Assembly: GCA_002753275.1 (NCBI GenBank)
Contig: PEAA01000020.1
Span: 1-35,758 of the forward strand
DNA length: 35,758 nucleotides
Direction: 5' to 3'
Source of the DNA: Zetaproteobacteria bacterium
Lineage (GTDB): Bacteria > Pseudomonadota > Zetaproteobacteria > Mariprofundales > Mariprofundaceae
In this document: piece after piece, positions 8,042 to 17,409 of the stretch
How positions within the stretch are numbered: position 1 is the stretch's first letter
Layout: each line of letters begins with the position of its first letter
The notes under the pieces: model-generated
Seen by the model: the letters and a program-made list of their open reading frames with translations, nothing else
Database searches by the model: none
Told to the model about the DNA's origin: nothing
Position numbers and translations under genes: made by a program

Positions 8042-9478
8042 TTACCCCACCGCACCTTCAAGCGAAACTTCCATCAGCCTATTGGCCTCAACGGCAAACT
8101 CCATGGGCAACTCTTTGAACACATCTTTACAAAAACCATTCACGATCAACCCAACAGCATCTTCTGCCGAAATGCCTCGCTGCATACAATAAAAAAGCTG
8201 ATCCTCACCAATTTTGGAAGTGGTCGCCTCATGCTCGACCGTTGCCGTTGCATTTTTCACTTCGATATAGGGGAATGTGTGCGCCCCACACTGATCTCCC
8301 AGAATCAATGAATCACACTGGGTATAATTACGGGCATGGTCAGCCTGCTTGCCAATGCGCACCAACCCGCGGTACGACTGTTGTCCGCGCCCCGCTGAAA
8401 TGCCTTTGGAAATGATGGTGCTACGACTATTTTTACCAATATGGATCATCTTGGTACCAGTATCAGCCTGCTGACAGTTGGCCGTCAACGCCACGGAATA
8501 AAATTCACCCACTGAAGATTCTCCCAACAACACGCAACTCGGATACTTCCAGGTAATCGCAGAACCCGTCTCGACCTGCGTCCAGGAGACCTTGGCACGC
8601 GCACCGCGGCACTCCGCCCGCTTGGTGACAAAATTATAAATTCCACCCACACCATTTTCATCGCCAGGGTACCAATTCTGCACCGTGGAGTATTTGATCT
8701 GCGCATCTTCAAGAACAACCAACTCAACCACTGCCGCATGCAGCTGATTCTCATCACGCATCGGCGCAGTACACCCTTCAAGGTAGCTGACATAACTGCG
8801 CTCTTCCGCAATGATCAATGTGCGTTCAAACTGACCGGTATTGGAAGCATTGATGCGGAAATAGGTCGACAACTCCATCGGACAACGCACCCCTTTGGGG
8901 ATAAACACAAAGGAACCATCGGTAAAAACAGCAGAGTTCAGAGCGGCAAAAAAATTGTCTGAGGTTGGCACAACCGAACCTAAATACTGCTGCACCAGCT
9001 CGGGATAGTCGCGTACGGCTTCTGAAATCGGGCAAAAAATCACCCCCGCATCCTTCAATTTTCCTTTAAATGTTGTAGCGACAGAAACCGAGTCAAAAAC
9101 CGCATCCACCGCCACACCCGCAAGGGCAGCATGCTCACGCAAGGGGATACCAAGCTTGGCATAGGTTTCAAGCAACTTGGGATCGACCTCATCCAGGCTT
9201 TGCGGTGCATCTTTCGGTGATTTCGGTGCTGAAAAGTAGGAGATCGACTGATAATCAATCGGCGCAATATTCAGATGGGCCCAATCGGGGCTTTCCATGG
9301 TTTGCCAATGTTCAAACGCTTGCAATCGCCAATGAAGCAACCAATCGGGCTCCCCTTTTTTAACGGAGATGTGACGGATCACATCCTCATTCAATCCGGG
9401 CGGCAGGGTGTCAGATTCAATATCCGTGACAAAACCTGCATCGTATTCACGCCCAACAAAGTCTTGCGCTTCGCTCAT
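8042..9478 (-). CDS. sufB: Fe-S scaffold protein SufB
   Basis: SufB is the principal scaffold subunit of SufBCD. The 478-residue protein starts [16 protein letters not shown] at ATG 9478, overlapping the regulator stop codon (ATGA). The track of identity runs through the SufB core: [17 protein letters not shown], then YLEGCTAPM, and the C-terminal [21 protein letters not shown]. This last segment contains the cysteine region that in E. coli SufB (Cys405) is needed for cluster assembly. The ending [19 protein letters not shown]...[13 protein letters not shown] is typical. Length is normal. Translational coupling to the regulator is likely. Confidence 0.97.
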   Translation of the reverse strand: MSEAQDFVGREYDAGFVTDIESDTLPPGLNEDVIRHISVKKGEPDWLLHWRLQAFEHWQTMESPDWAHLNIAPIDYQSISYFSAPKSPKDAPQSLDEVDPKLLETYAKLGIPLREHAALAGVAVDAVFDSVSVATTFKGKLKDAGVIFCPISEAVRDYPELVQQYLGSVVPTSDNFFAALNSAVFTDGSFVFIPKGVRCPMELSTYFRINASNTGQFERTLIIAEERSYVSYLEGCTAPMRDENQLHAAVVELVVLEDAQIKYSTVQNWYPGDENGVGGIYNFVTKRAECRGARAKVSWTQVETGSAITWKYPSCVLLGESSVGEFYSVALTANCQQADTGTKMIHIGKNSRSTIISKGISAGRGQQSYRGLVRIGKQADHARNYTQCDSLILGDQCGAHTFPYIEVKNATATVEHEATTSKIGEDQLFYCMQRGISAEDAVGLIVNGFCKDVFKELPMEFAVEANRLMEVSLEGAVG

Positions 9479-9948
9479 TGGCTCTCTCCTGAAGTTGCAA
9501 CAATCGGCAAGCCACGCTGCAAACGAATCACTGGGGTAAAGGATGCATTGATCATATCGGACAATGAAATATTGGCGAGCACATCGTGCATCGCTTGATT
9601 GATCCGCTTCCAATTGCCATGGGTAATGCACACCCCACGCTGATCACACACCAAGGCATCACTGCTGCTGCAATCGGTCAAGGCGATATCCCCCTCCAAA
9701 CAGCAGACAATATCACGAACGGAGATCAGATCGGCAGCACGCGCCAACTTGTATCCCCCTTTCACACCACGAATCGAAATCAAAAGATCGGCATTCAAAA
9801 GGGATTGCAAAATTTTACTGACGGTGGTCGAAGGTATTTTGGTTGCATCGGTCAATGCCGAAGTGGAAAAGAGCTCATCAGCCTCACCGCTCGCCAGCTG
9901 CGCCATCAACAAAATACCATAATCTGTAATCTTGGTTAATCGCAACAA
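9475..9948 (-). CDS. Rrf2-family SUF operon regulator (IscR-like)
   Basis: A 157-residue winged-helix transcription factor. The N-terminus [19 protein letters not shown] and the recognition-helix region with [12 protein letters not shown] are typical of Rrf2 proteins. The wing carries [11 protein letters not shown]. Cys93, Cys101 and Cys107 (C-x7-C-x5-C, followed by ITHGNW) are placed to bind an Fe-S cluster, as in IscR; Cys82-Cys83 also lie nearby. It starts at TTG 9948, 8 bases after AGGGG; a nearby ATG is out of frame. It heads the SUF operon, and its promoter is embedded in a perfect inverted repeat (9961-9995). This strongly suggests autorepression controlled by Fe-S status, as known for IscR and SUF-type Rrf2 regulators. 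Confidence 0.93.
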   Translation of the reverse strand: MLRLTKITDYGILLMAQLASGEADELFSTSALTDATKIPSTTVSKILQSLLNADLLISIRGVKGGYKLARAADLISVRDIVCCLEGDIALTDCSSSDALVCDQRGVCITHGNWKRINQAMHDVLANISLSDMINASFTPVIRLQRGLPIVATSGESQ

Positions 9949-9960
9949 GTCATCTACCCC

Positions 9961-9995
9961 TTTCTAATGTGGAGTATTATAGTCCACATTAGAAA
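9961..9995 (-). promoter_or_regulatory. Perfect inverted-repeat operator over the SUF operon promoter
   Basis: Arms TTTCTAATGTGGA (9961-9973) and TCCACATTAGAAA (9983-9995) are exact reverse complements, 13 bases each, around a 9-base centre. On the minus strand the centre contains a perfect -10 TATAAT (9976-9981). A protein bound to this repeat would cover the -10. The right arm ends at the regulator ribosome-binding site, so the predicted leader is only about 20 bases. The core resembles the IscR type I palindrome in outline (GGACT, ATAAT, A.TCC) but is not identical. Confidence 0.85.
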
Positions 9996-10003
9996 GTTAG
10001 CAA
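9976..10003 (-). promoter_or_regulatory. SUF operon promoter
   Basis: Minus-strand -35 TTGCTA (9998-10003, 4 of 6), a 16-base spacer, and -10 TATAAT (9976-9981, 6 of 6). It lies just upstream of the Rrf2 regulator and inside the inverted repeat. Confidence 0.65.
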
Positions 10004-10066
10004 CCCAGCGATCCCGCATAGCTTACGCGGATATTTTAACAGACGCTCATATTCAATGAAAAATTC

Positions 10067-13000
10067 TCAAAAAAACGCCTCGATCAATGCCATCTGCAAA
10101 TCAGACATTTCATAAGGTTTAGGCAGATACGCCGCGGGAAGTAATCCTTCATTTAGCTTCGCCGTGAGATCCGTTTTAGCATAGCCTGATGAGATAATTA
10201 CCTTCACATCTGGATCAACCTTCACCAGTTCCGCAAAGCATTCATCCCCCGACATCACCGGCATGGTCATATCGAGAATAATCACATCATACGCGACCGG
10301 ATTGGCACTAAAGCGCTGCAAACCTTCGAGCCCATTCACTGCAATCTCTACCGTATGACCCAATTGTTGCAACCGCGCCTGCAATACCATCGCCACCAAA
10401 TCGTCATCATCTATAACCAAGACATGGTAATGAGGTTGCTCTTCAACGACTTCTGACATACTCACACCATTGATCGATGCATCCACATTTTCACTGCTAT
10501 TCTCTACATGTTTCGAAATGGGAAAAGAGACCGTAAAAGTGGTTCCCACACCTTCAGACGAGTTCACATTTAAAACACCATGATGGCTATGAACAATCCC
10601 CAACACCGCCGACATACCAAGACCACGCCCTGTAAACTTGGTGGTAAAAAATGGATCAAAGAGCTTTTTCAACACACTTGGCGGCATGCCGCAGCCATTG
10701 TCACTGATCGCAAACGCAACATAATCGCCTGGTAGAACTGATGATTTTGCATGGGTATTTAACCCATCCAAATAAGCTTGGTCGATAGAGTGTTCCATCG
10801 TACCAATGGCAATCTTTCCACTATGCCCATTCATCGCATCCGAAGCATTGATCACCATATTCAGGATCACCTGCTCAAGCTCGACGACATCGGCATCAAT
10901 CAAGCGAACCCGCTGATCAATTCTAAAGATCAAACTTACATTGCTAGCAACCGACGATTCGAGCACTGTCCGCATCTGTGCGATCATACGACTCAAACCA
11001 ATCGGCTCAGATGCCAACCGACCCGAACCCGAATAGGACAACATCTGCTTCGACAATCGCGATGCCTGCTTGCTTGCATCAACAATACACTTCAAATGCG
11101 CATGCACATTGCTTGGTGATTCACTTAACAGCGTCTGCAACAATTCGGCACTACCAATAATCGGCGTGAGCAAATTATTAAAGTCATGGGCAACGCCTCC
11201 CGCCATCAAACCCAACGATTCGAGGCGTTGATGCTGCTCTTGCTCCAAAGAGTGTTCGGCATCACGGACCTTTTCAATTGCACGCATATATTTACGCACA
11301 TCATTAACCACCAACACGCCACCAATAACCGAACCATCTTCTGCAACCAACGAGGAACTGGTGATCATCGTCGGAACCAAATCCCCATCTTTGTCACGCA
11401 AACGGGTTAACTCGGCCTCACCATCACTCTCCTCTGCAAATAGGCGGCCAATTTCCGTCCGCTGAATAAAGGCCCAAGAGGGATCATTTTGAAGATCATG
11501 AACAATAGCGAGGGTGCTCTCCAATCCATCGATCTGTATGGGAAAAAGGCCAATTTCAACCTCAAAGAGCTCCCCCCCCTTACGCTCACCATTCAAATGG
11601 CCACGCCTGGACATCTGTTTCGCACGCTTACTCCGAGCAAAAGTCTCTCGATGTTTCACATGGGTTCCACGCAGGGATCGTGGCACCAAATCATCCACGC
11701 TCTTGGTGAGAGCCTCTTTACGACTATAACCAAAGGTTTTACAGGCATGGTCATTAAAAAAGGTCACCTTGCCATCCACATCATTCACAATCACAATTGA
11801 GATGGGCAGCTGCGCCATGGTTGCAAAAAACTTTTCGGGTTGACTGCTATAAAAACGCTGCAAACGGTTACCAAGGAGATCTCCCATCGCACTGACAAAG
11901 TCGGTCTCATGCTCTTTAAAGAGATGCTTGCATGGTAAGCCAATCAACTCATCGGCTTGATAACCTAACAGTTGGCAAAGCGCCTCGTTCACCTCGATGA
12001 TTTTCACATCGGTATCCACAACGATTAAACCTTCCGCCATTGAAGATTGAATACGATGCGCCTGCTTCTCTTGCTCAACCAATTGACTTTGAGTGGCATT
12101 CAACGCTTCGGACATGTCAATAGTTGCCCACAAGACATCATGGAGAGCATCACCTGAACGACTGATTTTTTTAATCGTTTCAAGATCCGTACTCGGATCA
12201 AATGTGCCCTCCGCAATTTGACGAATATAACGAATCAACGCCGAGAGGGAGTTGGAAAAATTGTTCACTAACAAATAACTACCGACAAAGCAGATCAGCA
12301 ACACAAAAAGTGAAACAATCAAATTCCACCATAAACGATCAACCAACATAACGCTAGCACTGGCCACATCCACTTGAATATGCTTCAACAGCTCTCGCTC
12401 TAGCTGCAACAACGCCGCTCGATAATCATCCGTAAGCCCCACCCACAAATCAGGCGTTACCATTTGATGTTGTGCAATCACCCCGACCACAATCGTATCC
12501 AGCTGATCAATCAGATGGCGTTGAGAATCTCGAATCCTTTGATACGACGCCATATCTTCAATTTGCATCTTCAAAAGAATACGCTCATGGATTCGTGCAA
12601 TTAAATCCCGATTGATCATCAAAGCATTCTTCTGCTCAGCCCCTACACGGCCATCCATAAAAATTTCAACGCCCTGAAGCTGTTGCTGTGATACAGCCTC
12701 AAACAAGCGCCCAAATTCATCAAATGCATTGAGCATTTGCACCAAATCTTCCATGGGTAGCGAGATGTGCTCCACACCCTCTGCATGAATTGCAAAAGCC
12801 CGTGACCTGGCAAGTTGCAGTGCGGCCAACTGCTGTTGAAGAATCCATCCTGTATAAATTTGCTGCATCGCCGCATAATCAATCGTACACGCTTTAATGT
12901 TCGCAACCAACGCCGAGCGTTCACGCTTCACTTTTTGAGAAATAGCCACCAGAGGATAGAGCGCATTGATGCTTGCGTACGAGGATTGAGTTAAACCCGA

Positions 13001-13291
13001 CAAAATCTCATTGGTCACATTGAACTGATGATCAAAACGACCAAAATGAGGATGCTCAGAACGCTCTTTCAAGTAGATCGTCGCCAAAAGGCGTTCGCGC
13101 TCAAGGGCACGAGTAAGCTGCACCGTATCCCCAAGCAGTTGCAGTTCGTGTTCAATATCTTCGACCACATTAAGACTAATGCGTGCATCGCCAACATCAT
13201 CAATAATAAAATAGATAAAACCCAGCAAAGGCAGCAACACCGGCAGCAAAATTTTACTTCGCAAGCTCATCGTATGATAATAATCGAACAA
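10067..13291 (-). CDS. Hybrid sensor histidine kinase with nitrate/nitrite-sensing-type domain, HAMP, PAS and receiver
   Basis: A 1074-residue membrane sensor. Transmembrane helix about 14-30; then a long periplasmic helical domain whose TRALERERLLATIYLKE segment (60-76) resembles NIT (nitrate/nitrite-sensing) domains. Second helix about 322-343; HAMP about 344-396; PAS domains about 410-480, 485-605 and a weaker one 605-675. The kinase core has His702 in GGVAHDFNNLL, an N-box VINASDAM, DNGCGM, DPFFTTK and GRGLGM. The receiver (955-1074) has Asp1007 and Lys1058. It starts at TTG 13291 (AGGTGG upstream); ATG at 13270 is the alternative. No DNA-binding response regulator is adjacent, so output is unclear. 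A G8 tract (11572-11579) lies in the second PAS. NIT assignment is moderate. Confidence 0.9.
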   Translation of the reverse strand: MFDYYHTMSLRSKILLPVLLPLLGFIYFIIDDVGDARISLNVVEDIEHELQLLGDTVQLTRALERERLLATIYLKERSEHPHFGRFDHQFNVTNEILSGLTQSSYASINALYPLVAISQKVKRERSALVANIKACTIDYAAMQQIYTGWILQQQLAALQLARSRAFAIHAEGVEHISLPMEDLVQMLNAFDEFGRLFEAVSQQQLQGVEIFMDGRVGAEQKNALMINRDLIARIHERILLKMQIEDMASYQRIRDSQRHLIDQLDTIVVGVIAQHQMVTPDLWVGLTDDYRAALLQLERELLKHIQVDVASASVMLVDRLWWNLIVSLFVLLICFVGSYLLVNNFSNSLSALIRYIRQIAEGTFDPSTDLETIKKISRSGDALHDVLWATIDMSEALNATQSQLVEQEKQAHRIQSSMAEGLIVVDTDVKIIEVNEALCQLLGYQADELIGLPCKHLFKEHETDFVSAMGDLLGNRLQRFYSSQPEKFFATMAQLPISIVIVNDVDGKVTFFNDHACKTFGYSRKEALTKSVDDLVPRSLRGTHVKHRETFARSKRAKQMSRRGHLNGERKGGELFEVEIGLFPIQIDGLESTLAIVHDLQNDPSWAFIQRTEIGRLFAEESDGEAELTRLRDKDGDLVPTMITSSSLVAEDGSVIGGVLVVNDVRKYMRAIEKVRDAEHSLEQEQHQRLESLGLMAGGVAHDFNNLLTPIIGSAELLQTLLSESPSNVHAHLKCIVDASKQASRLSKQMLSYSGSGRLASEPIGLSRMIAQMRTVLESSVASNVSLIFRIDQRVRLIDADVVELEQVILNMVINASDAMNGHSGKIAIGTMEHSIDQAYLDGLNTHAKSSVLPGDYVAFAISDNGCGMPPSVLKKLFDPFFTTKFTGRGLGMSAVLGIVHSHHGVLNVNSSEGVGTTFTVSFPISKHVENSSENVDASINGVSMSEVVEEQPHYHVLVIDDDDLVAMVLQARLQQLGHTVEIAVNGLEGLQRFSANPVAYDVIILDMTMPVMSGDECFAELVKVDPDVKVIISSGYAKTDLTAKLNEGLLPAAYLPKPYEMSDLQMALIEAFF

Positions 13292-13549
13292 TCACGCCAC
13301 CTTTTACATCAATAAAAACAGAGAAAACATACACCAATTAGCCATAAATAAATCAACAAAAAAATTATAAAATACGACAAGTTATGGATTCATATTAAAA
13401 TTACAACTTTTTCATTTGCGTATATGAATTTTTCATGCAAAAAAGTCCCAACAAGATAATTTATCGCCAGTGATAAGCCTTGCCGCAATGAAAAATCAGA
13501 TGCATGATTGCCATCATATGAACACAATATTTAAGTTTATCATTCGCCA
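13292..13549. other. AT-rich divergent intergenic region between sensor kinase and antiporter
   Basis: 258 bases with no coding potential that I can support. It must carry promoters for both divergent genes. On the minus strand a TATAAT lies in the AT-rich stretch near 13365 but has no convincing -35. On the plus strand TTGCCA (13508-13513) with TAAGTT 18 bases later (13532-13537) is possible. It would start transcription about 6 bases before the antiporter ATG, which would fit the absence of a ribosome-binding site there. A short inverted repeat TTATC-6-GATAA lies at 13459-13474. All of these are weak. Confidence 0.4.
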
Positions 13550-15394
13550 ATGAGCTTCTCAACAGATCCTTCTATTGTTTTTATCATGGCCGTACTTGTT
13601 GCCGTTACGACCCAACTCTTTGCTTCCAAAATAAAATCTCCGCCCATTTTACTCTGGCTCTTTGCAGGCATGCTTATCGGTCCCTCAGGATTACACCTCC
13701 TCCACATCGAAAGTGTTGAAGCGGCCATTCACCCGCTCATTAACCTTGGCCTTGCCATCATCCTCTTTGAGGGTGGGCTAAACATGAACCTCAAAGCATT
13801 GAAAGAGCATGGCTGGCTAATTGGAAAACTGGTTATTATTGGCCCCTTGCTCACCATCCTTATTGGCGGCGGCATGGTGCACATGCTCACCGACATCGAC
13901 TGGTCGATTGCGCTTTTATTGGGAGCCATCATCTCGGTCGGAGGTCCCACCGTGATCATCCCTATTATTCGCCAAGTGAAACTTCATCGGAACCTAAGCC
14001 ATATATTAAGTTCCGAGGCAATGCTTATTGATGCGGTTGGTGCAATTCTCGCCATTGTCATTTTGCAAATGACTCTTCTTCCTGATGCCGCGACCCCCTT
14101 AACCACATTACAAACCGTTGCAGAAAAATTCATTGTGGGCATCACCATTGGTATTGCAGGTGGCTACTTTCTCGCCCGTGTACTCATGACATCGTGGGTG
14201 CATGAATCGGAGTTGCGATCCGTCTTCACCTTGGCATCCGCATGGGGAATTTTTGCGCTCTCTGAGGCATTAAGTTCACAAGCCGGCTTGCTGGCTGTAC
14301 TTATTGCAGGCATCACCATGCAACGCATGAATCTGCCGGACATTCAGCGCTTGCGCCGTTTTAAAGGCAGTCTCTCCATTTTACTCATTTCACTGCTCTT
14401 TATTTTATTAGCAGCAGACCTTGATCTACGACTGTTACAAGATTATCTGTGGGAAGGTGTAGCCACCTTTTGCGTATTGGCCCTTGTTGTTCGCCCACTG
14501 GTTGCAGGGCTTTCGACTACCGGCACAGATTTCCCCCCCATGCAAACGCTCTTTTTAGCAGGAATGGCGCCACGCGGTGTCGTTGCCGCCGCAATCGCCT
14601 CGCTCTTTGCCCTGTTGCTCAATGAAGTAGAATACCCTGGCGCTGATGTTCTGGTCGCCATTGTCTATATTGTGCTGATCTTATCTGTACTCTGCTACGG
14701 CACACTGGCATCTCCACTCGCCAAATGGCTCAAGGTGGAGAGCGGCAATGAAAACTCCGTACTCATTATTGGCGGCGGACAAATGGGGGCTGAGCTTGGG
14801 CGTGTTTTGAGCCAAGATCGTGAAATTCGTTTTCTTGATCTCAATGCTGAAATCATCACCACCATGCAATCTGCTGGCTATACAGCGGTACGCGGTAATG
14901 CCATGGACCCCCTTTATATGGATATAGTCCATGCCGAAGAGGTGGGTACAATTTTGGTCATGACCGGCTCATCCGATCATAACATCTTAATTGCCCATCA
15001 AGCCAAAGAGCATTTTCATATACAAAACATCTATATTGCTCTCCAAGAAGGGGATGAGAAAAAATACGCCAAAATGATTCGCCAACTCGGTGCGATGCGC
15101 CTGTTTGCCAAACCCTATACCTTCACCTATTGGCATGATCAAGTGTATCGCAAACGATTGGTACACGACACGCAAGTTGTCGATGAAAAATTAGCAAAAC
15201 ATCTTTTAAGCGAAGTGCGTATCCCCCATGGCGTACAACCGATGGCTATTCTAAGAGAGGGAAAAACGCTGGTGCCTCATGATGGTTTACGGCTCATGCT
15301 TGAGGATGAAATTTATCTTCTACTTCGTCCCGAACGGACCGAAAGCGGCCAACCCTTTATCTTACCACCTGCGCAACGCACTCAGGCAAAATAA
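13550..15394 (+). CDS. Monovalent cation/proton antiporter with C-terminal TrkA-N (RCK) domain
   Basis: A 614-residue inner-membrane antiporter. Residues about 1-395 form some 12 hydrophobic segments of the CPA fold, with LFAGMLIGPSGLHLL, ILFEGGLNMN, SVGGPTVIIPIIRQVK and SSEAMLIDAVGAILAIV. Residues about 400-530 form a Rossmann-type TrkA-N domain starting VLIIGGGQMGAELGRVL, which usually binds NAD(H) or other nucleotides, followed by a short TrkA-C-like region. The usual Asp-Pro of the first motif is replaced by Gly-Pro-Thr, as in several K+/Na+ antiporters with this domain. Ion specificity (K+ or Na+) cannot be read from the sequence. The ATG at 13550 has no clear ribosome-binding site; ATG 13577 is less likely. 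gluQ follows 11 bases later. Confidence 0.9.
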   Translation: MSFSTDPSIVFIMAVLVAVTTQLFASKIKSPPILLWLFAGMLIGPSGLHLLHIESVEAAIHPLINLGLAIILFEGGLNMNLKALKEHGWLIGKLVIIGPLLTILIGGGMVHMLTDIDWSIALLLGAIISVGGPTVIIPIIRQVKLHRNLSHILSSEAMLIDAVGAILAIVILQMTLLPDAATPLTTLQTVAEKFIVGITIGIAGGYFLARVLMTSWVHESELRSVFTLASAWGIFALSEALSSQAGLLAVLIAGITMQRMNLPDIQRLRRFKGSLSILLISLLFILLAADLDLRLLQDYLWEGVATFCVLALVVRPLVAGLSTTGTDFPPMQTLFLAGMAPRGVVAAAIASLFALLLNEVEYPGADVLVAIVYIVLILSVLCYGTLASPLAKWLKVESGNENSVLIIGGGQMGAELGRVLSQDREIRFLDLNAEIITTMQSAGYTAVRGNAMDPLYMDIVHAEEVGTILVMTGSSDHNILIAHQAKEHFHIQNIYIALQEGDEKKYAKMIRQLGAMRLFAKPYTFTYWHDQVYRKRLVHDTQVVDEKLAKHLLSEVRIPHGVQPMAILREGKTLVPHDGLRLMLEDEIYLLLRPERTESGQPFILPPAQRTQAK

Positions 15395-15405
15395 CGCATC
15401 ACAAT

Positions 15406-16272
15406 ATGCGCACTCGTTTTGCCCCTAGCCCCAGCGGTTTATTACATATTGGCAACGCCTACTCCGCGCTCATTTGCCAACAGTGGCAACAACACAACCA
15501 CGCTGAGCTTTTACTCCGCATCGAAGATATCGACCACAACCGCTGCAAACCCGAATGGATCACCGCAATATTTGAAGATCTGGAGTGGCTCGGCATTCCC
15601 TTTTCCACACCAATATTGCAACAAAGTCTACGAACAGCTCACTACCAATACGCACTCGATCAACTCCAAAATCTCGGAGTAATTTACGCATGCAACTGCA
15701 CACGCAAATCAATTCAAGCAGAAATCGAACGCATGGGGGTGGCTCCGCATCTCGATGATCCACACATCTTTTATCCTGGAACATGCAGGGAACAACATAA
15801 AGAAGAAACGGCAAATACTGCATGGCGTCTAAATATTGAAAAAGCGCATGCACTTTTAAATGCAGAACTCTCATGGAAAGATGAATGCCAACACTATCCC
15901 GTCAATTGGCAGCAGCAGAGTGACCCGGTAATTGGTCGGAAAGATATTGGTTTTAGTTACCATTTGGCATCGGTTGTGGATGATGCCGAGCAGCAGATCA
16001 CCCACATCATTCGTGGCGAAGATCTACGCCCTTTTGCCCCGCTGCATCGAATATTACAGAGCCTGCTGCAACTGCCCGAACCGACCTATATTCACCACCC
16101 GATCCTATGCGACATGCAAGGAAATCGCCTCTGCAAACGCCATCATGCACCCACGCTGCAATCCCTGCGTCAACAAGGGCAAAATGTGCAGCAATTGCGT
16201 GAAAGGCTTTATCAAAGCATGGCGAATCATTTATGGAATCATGGTGATTTTTATTCAGCGATAGCTGATTAA
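15406..16272 (+). CDS. gluQ: Glutamyl-Q tRNA(Asp) synthetase
   Basis: A truncated GluRS paralogue that attaches glutamate to the queuosine base of tRNA-Asp. The 288-residue length fits: it has the catalytic domain but not the anticodon-binding domain of GluRS. The N-terminus RTRFAPSPSGLLHIGN contains the HIGH-like motif, followed by LLRIEDIDHNRC. A zinc-type site is formed by YACNC and the later YPGTC. The KMSKS equivalent is degenerate (GNRLCKRHHAPTL), which is normal for this family. It lies 11 bases after the antiporter on the same strand. Its stop codon is one base from the 3' end of the convergent tRNA-Arg. Confidence 0.94.
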   Translation: MRTRFAPSPSGLLHIGNAYSALICQQWQQHNHAELLLRIEDIDHNRCKPEWITAIFEDLEWLGIPFSTPILQQSLRTAHYQYALDQLQNLGVIYACNCTRKSIQAEIERMGVAPHLDDPHIFYPGTCREQHKEETANTAWRLNIEKAHALLNAELSWKDECQHYPVNWQQQSDPVIGRKDIGFSYHLASVVDDAEQQITHIIRGEDLRPFAPLHRILQSLLQLPEPTYIHHPILCDMQGNRLCKRHHAPTLQSLRQQGQNVQQLRERLYQSMANHLWNHGDFYSAIAD

Positions 16273-16273
16273 A

Positions 16274-16350
16274 TGGTGCACGATGCTGGAGTCGAACCAG
16301 CGGCCTCAGCCTTCGGAGGGCTGCGCTCTATCCAACTGAGCTAACCGTGC
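16274..16350 (-). tRNA. tRNA-Arg (anticodon CCG), CCA encoded
   Basis: Read on the minus strand, 77 bases fold as a complete tRNA. Acceptor strands GCACGGT and ATCGTGC pair with one G-T. The D-loop has AGCTCAGTTGGATAGAGC. The anticodon stem CAGCC/GGCTG encloses loop CTCCGAA with anticodon CCG, which reads arginine codon CGG. The T arm has GGTTCGACTCC, then discriminator A and an encoded CCA at 16276-16274. Because the tRNA is convergent with gluQ and one base from its stop, any terminator for the tRNA must lie inside gluQ. No integrated element is attached to it. Confidence 0.97.
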
Positions 16351-16405
16351 GTCACATTTCTAACGGTTGCGAAAGCTACTTTTTCTCGCAAAAAAATCCA
16401 GACAA

Positions 16406-17341
16406 TTATATCCCTGCCCCATTGTTTACACGCTGACTAAAGACCGCTGTTGAGAGATACTTTTCGCCGCCATCGGGGAGAATAACAACGATATTTGCAG
16501 CCTCACCCCTTTGGGCTGATGCTTCCGCAACCATCAAGGCGGCTGCCGTGGCACAACCACACGATTGCCCAGACAAAACACCCTCTTCGCGTGCCAAGCG
16601 CAGCGTCATATCATACGCCACATCCGTATCGATACCGATCTTTTGATCATGCACCGTCGGATCATAAATTTCGGGCACAATGCTCGATGCAATATGCTTT
16701 AACCCCTCAATGCCATGAAAGGGAGAGTCTGGCTCTGCCGCCACAACTTGAATGCTGGCATTGGCCCTTTTTAAAAAACGCCCTGTCCCCACCAGAGTAC
16801 CCGATGTCCCCATTGATGCCACGAAATGGGTAATCAACCCTTGTGTTTGCTGCCATATTTCAGGCCCTGTCGTCAGTTCATGCGCCAATGGATTGGATGG
16901 ATTGTTGTATTGATCGGGTTTGAAATAGCGTGTTGGATCGGCGGCATAAACCTCCCTCGCTTTCATAATGGCGCCATCGGAACCTTCCAGCGGATCAGAA
17001 TAGATCAACTCCGCGCCATAGGCTTGGCAGATGCGTTTGCGCTCTTCAGAAACATTGGCGGGCATCACCAACAACACCTTGTAGCCAAGCGCCGCACCAA
17101 TCATGGAGAGCGCAATTCCGGTATTTCCAGATGTCGAGTCCATGATGATCTTATCATGGTTCAATAAACCCTGTGCAATACCATCTTGCACCATTTTCAA
17201 CGCAGGGCGATCTTTCACTGAACCACCAGGATTGCAACGCTCAAGTTTGGCATAAAGATGAATATTTTCAGGCAAGTGGGCGGTCATGCGTTGCAGCGCA
17301 ACCAGCGGGGTATTGCCAATAAGATCAAGAATCGTCGTCAA
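16406..17341 (-). CDS. Cysteine synthase (CysK/CysM family)
   Basis: A PLP enzyme that makes cysteine from O-acetylserine and sulfide (or a sulfide donor). The 311-residue protein has Lys43 in NPGGSVKDRPA (Schiff base), the substrate-loop motif STSGNTG, and the phosphate-binding loop MGTSGTLVGTG. The C-terminal SGQSCGCATAAAL and ILPDGGEKYLST are also typical. It starts at TTG 17341 with GAGGA 8 bases upstream, giving the family-like MTTILDLIGNTPLV; the frame upstream has no homology or ribosome-binding site. I cannot decide between CysK and CysM from motifs alone. It lies 68 bases downstream of rimO on the same strand. Cysteine would feed SufS. Confidence 0.93.
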   Translation of the reverse strand: MTTILDLIGNTPLVALQRMTAHLPENIHLYAKLERCNPGGSVKDRPALKMVQDGIAQGLLNHDKIIMDSTSGNTGIALSMIGAALGYKVLLVMPANVSEERKRICQAYGAELIYSDPLEGSDGAIMKAREVYAADPTRYFKPDQYNNPSNPLAHELTTGPEIWQQTQGLITHFVASMGTSGTLVGTGRFLKRANASIQVVAAEPDSPFHGIEGLKHIASSIVPEIYDPTVHDQKIGIDTDVAYDMTLRLAREEGVLSGQSCGCATAAALMVAEASAQRGEAANIVVILPDGGEKYLSTAVFSQRVNNGAGI

Positions 17342-17409
17342 AATATTTTCCTCATAAAGTGAAGGAAACCGCACCGTTTCCCAGCACACTTGGTGAAATC
17401 ATTTGCTGC

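Noticed and set aside
16274-16350. tRNA-Arg as an integration site of a mobile element
   Set aside because: No integrase, direct repeat of the tRNA 3' end, or foreign-looking genes are nearby.
16351-16405. Intrinsic terminator after cysteine synthase
   Set aside because: TTGCG and CGCAA are only 5-base arms with a 15-base gap, and the A/T run is on the wrong side for the minus-strand transcript.
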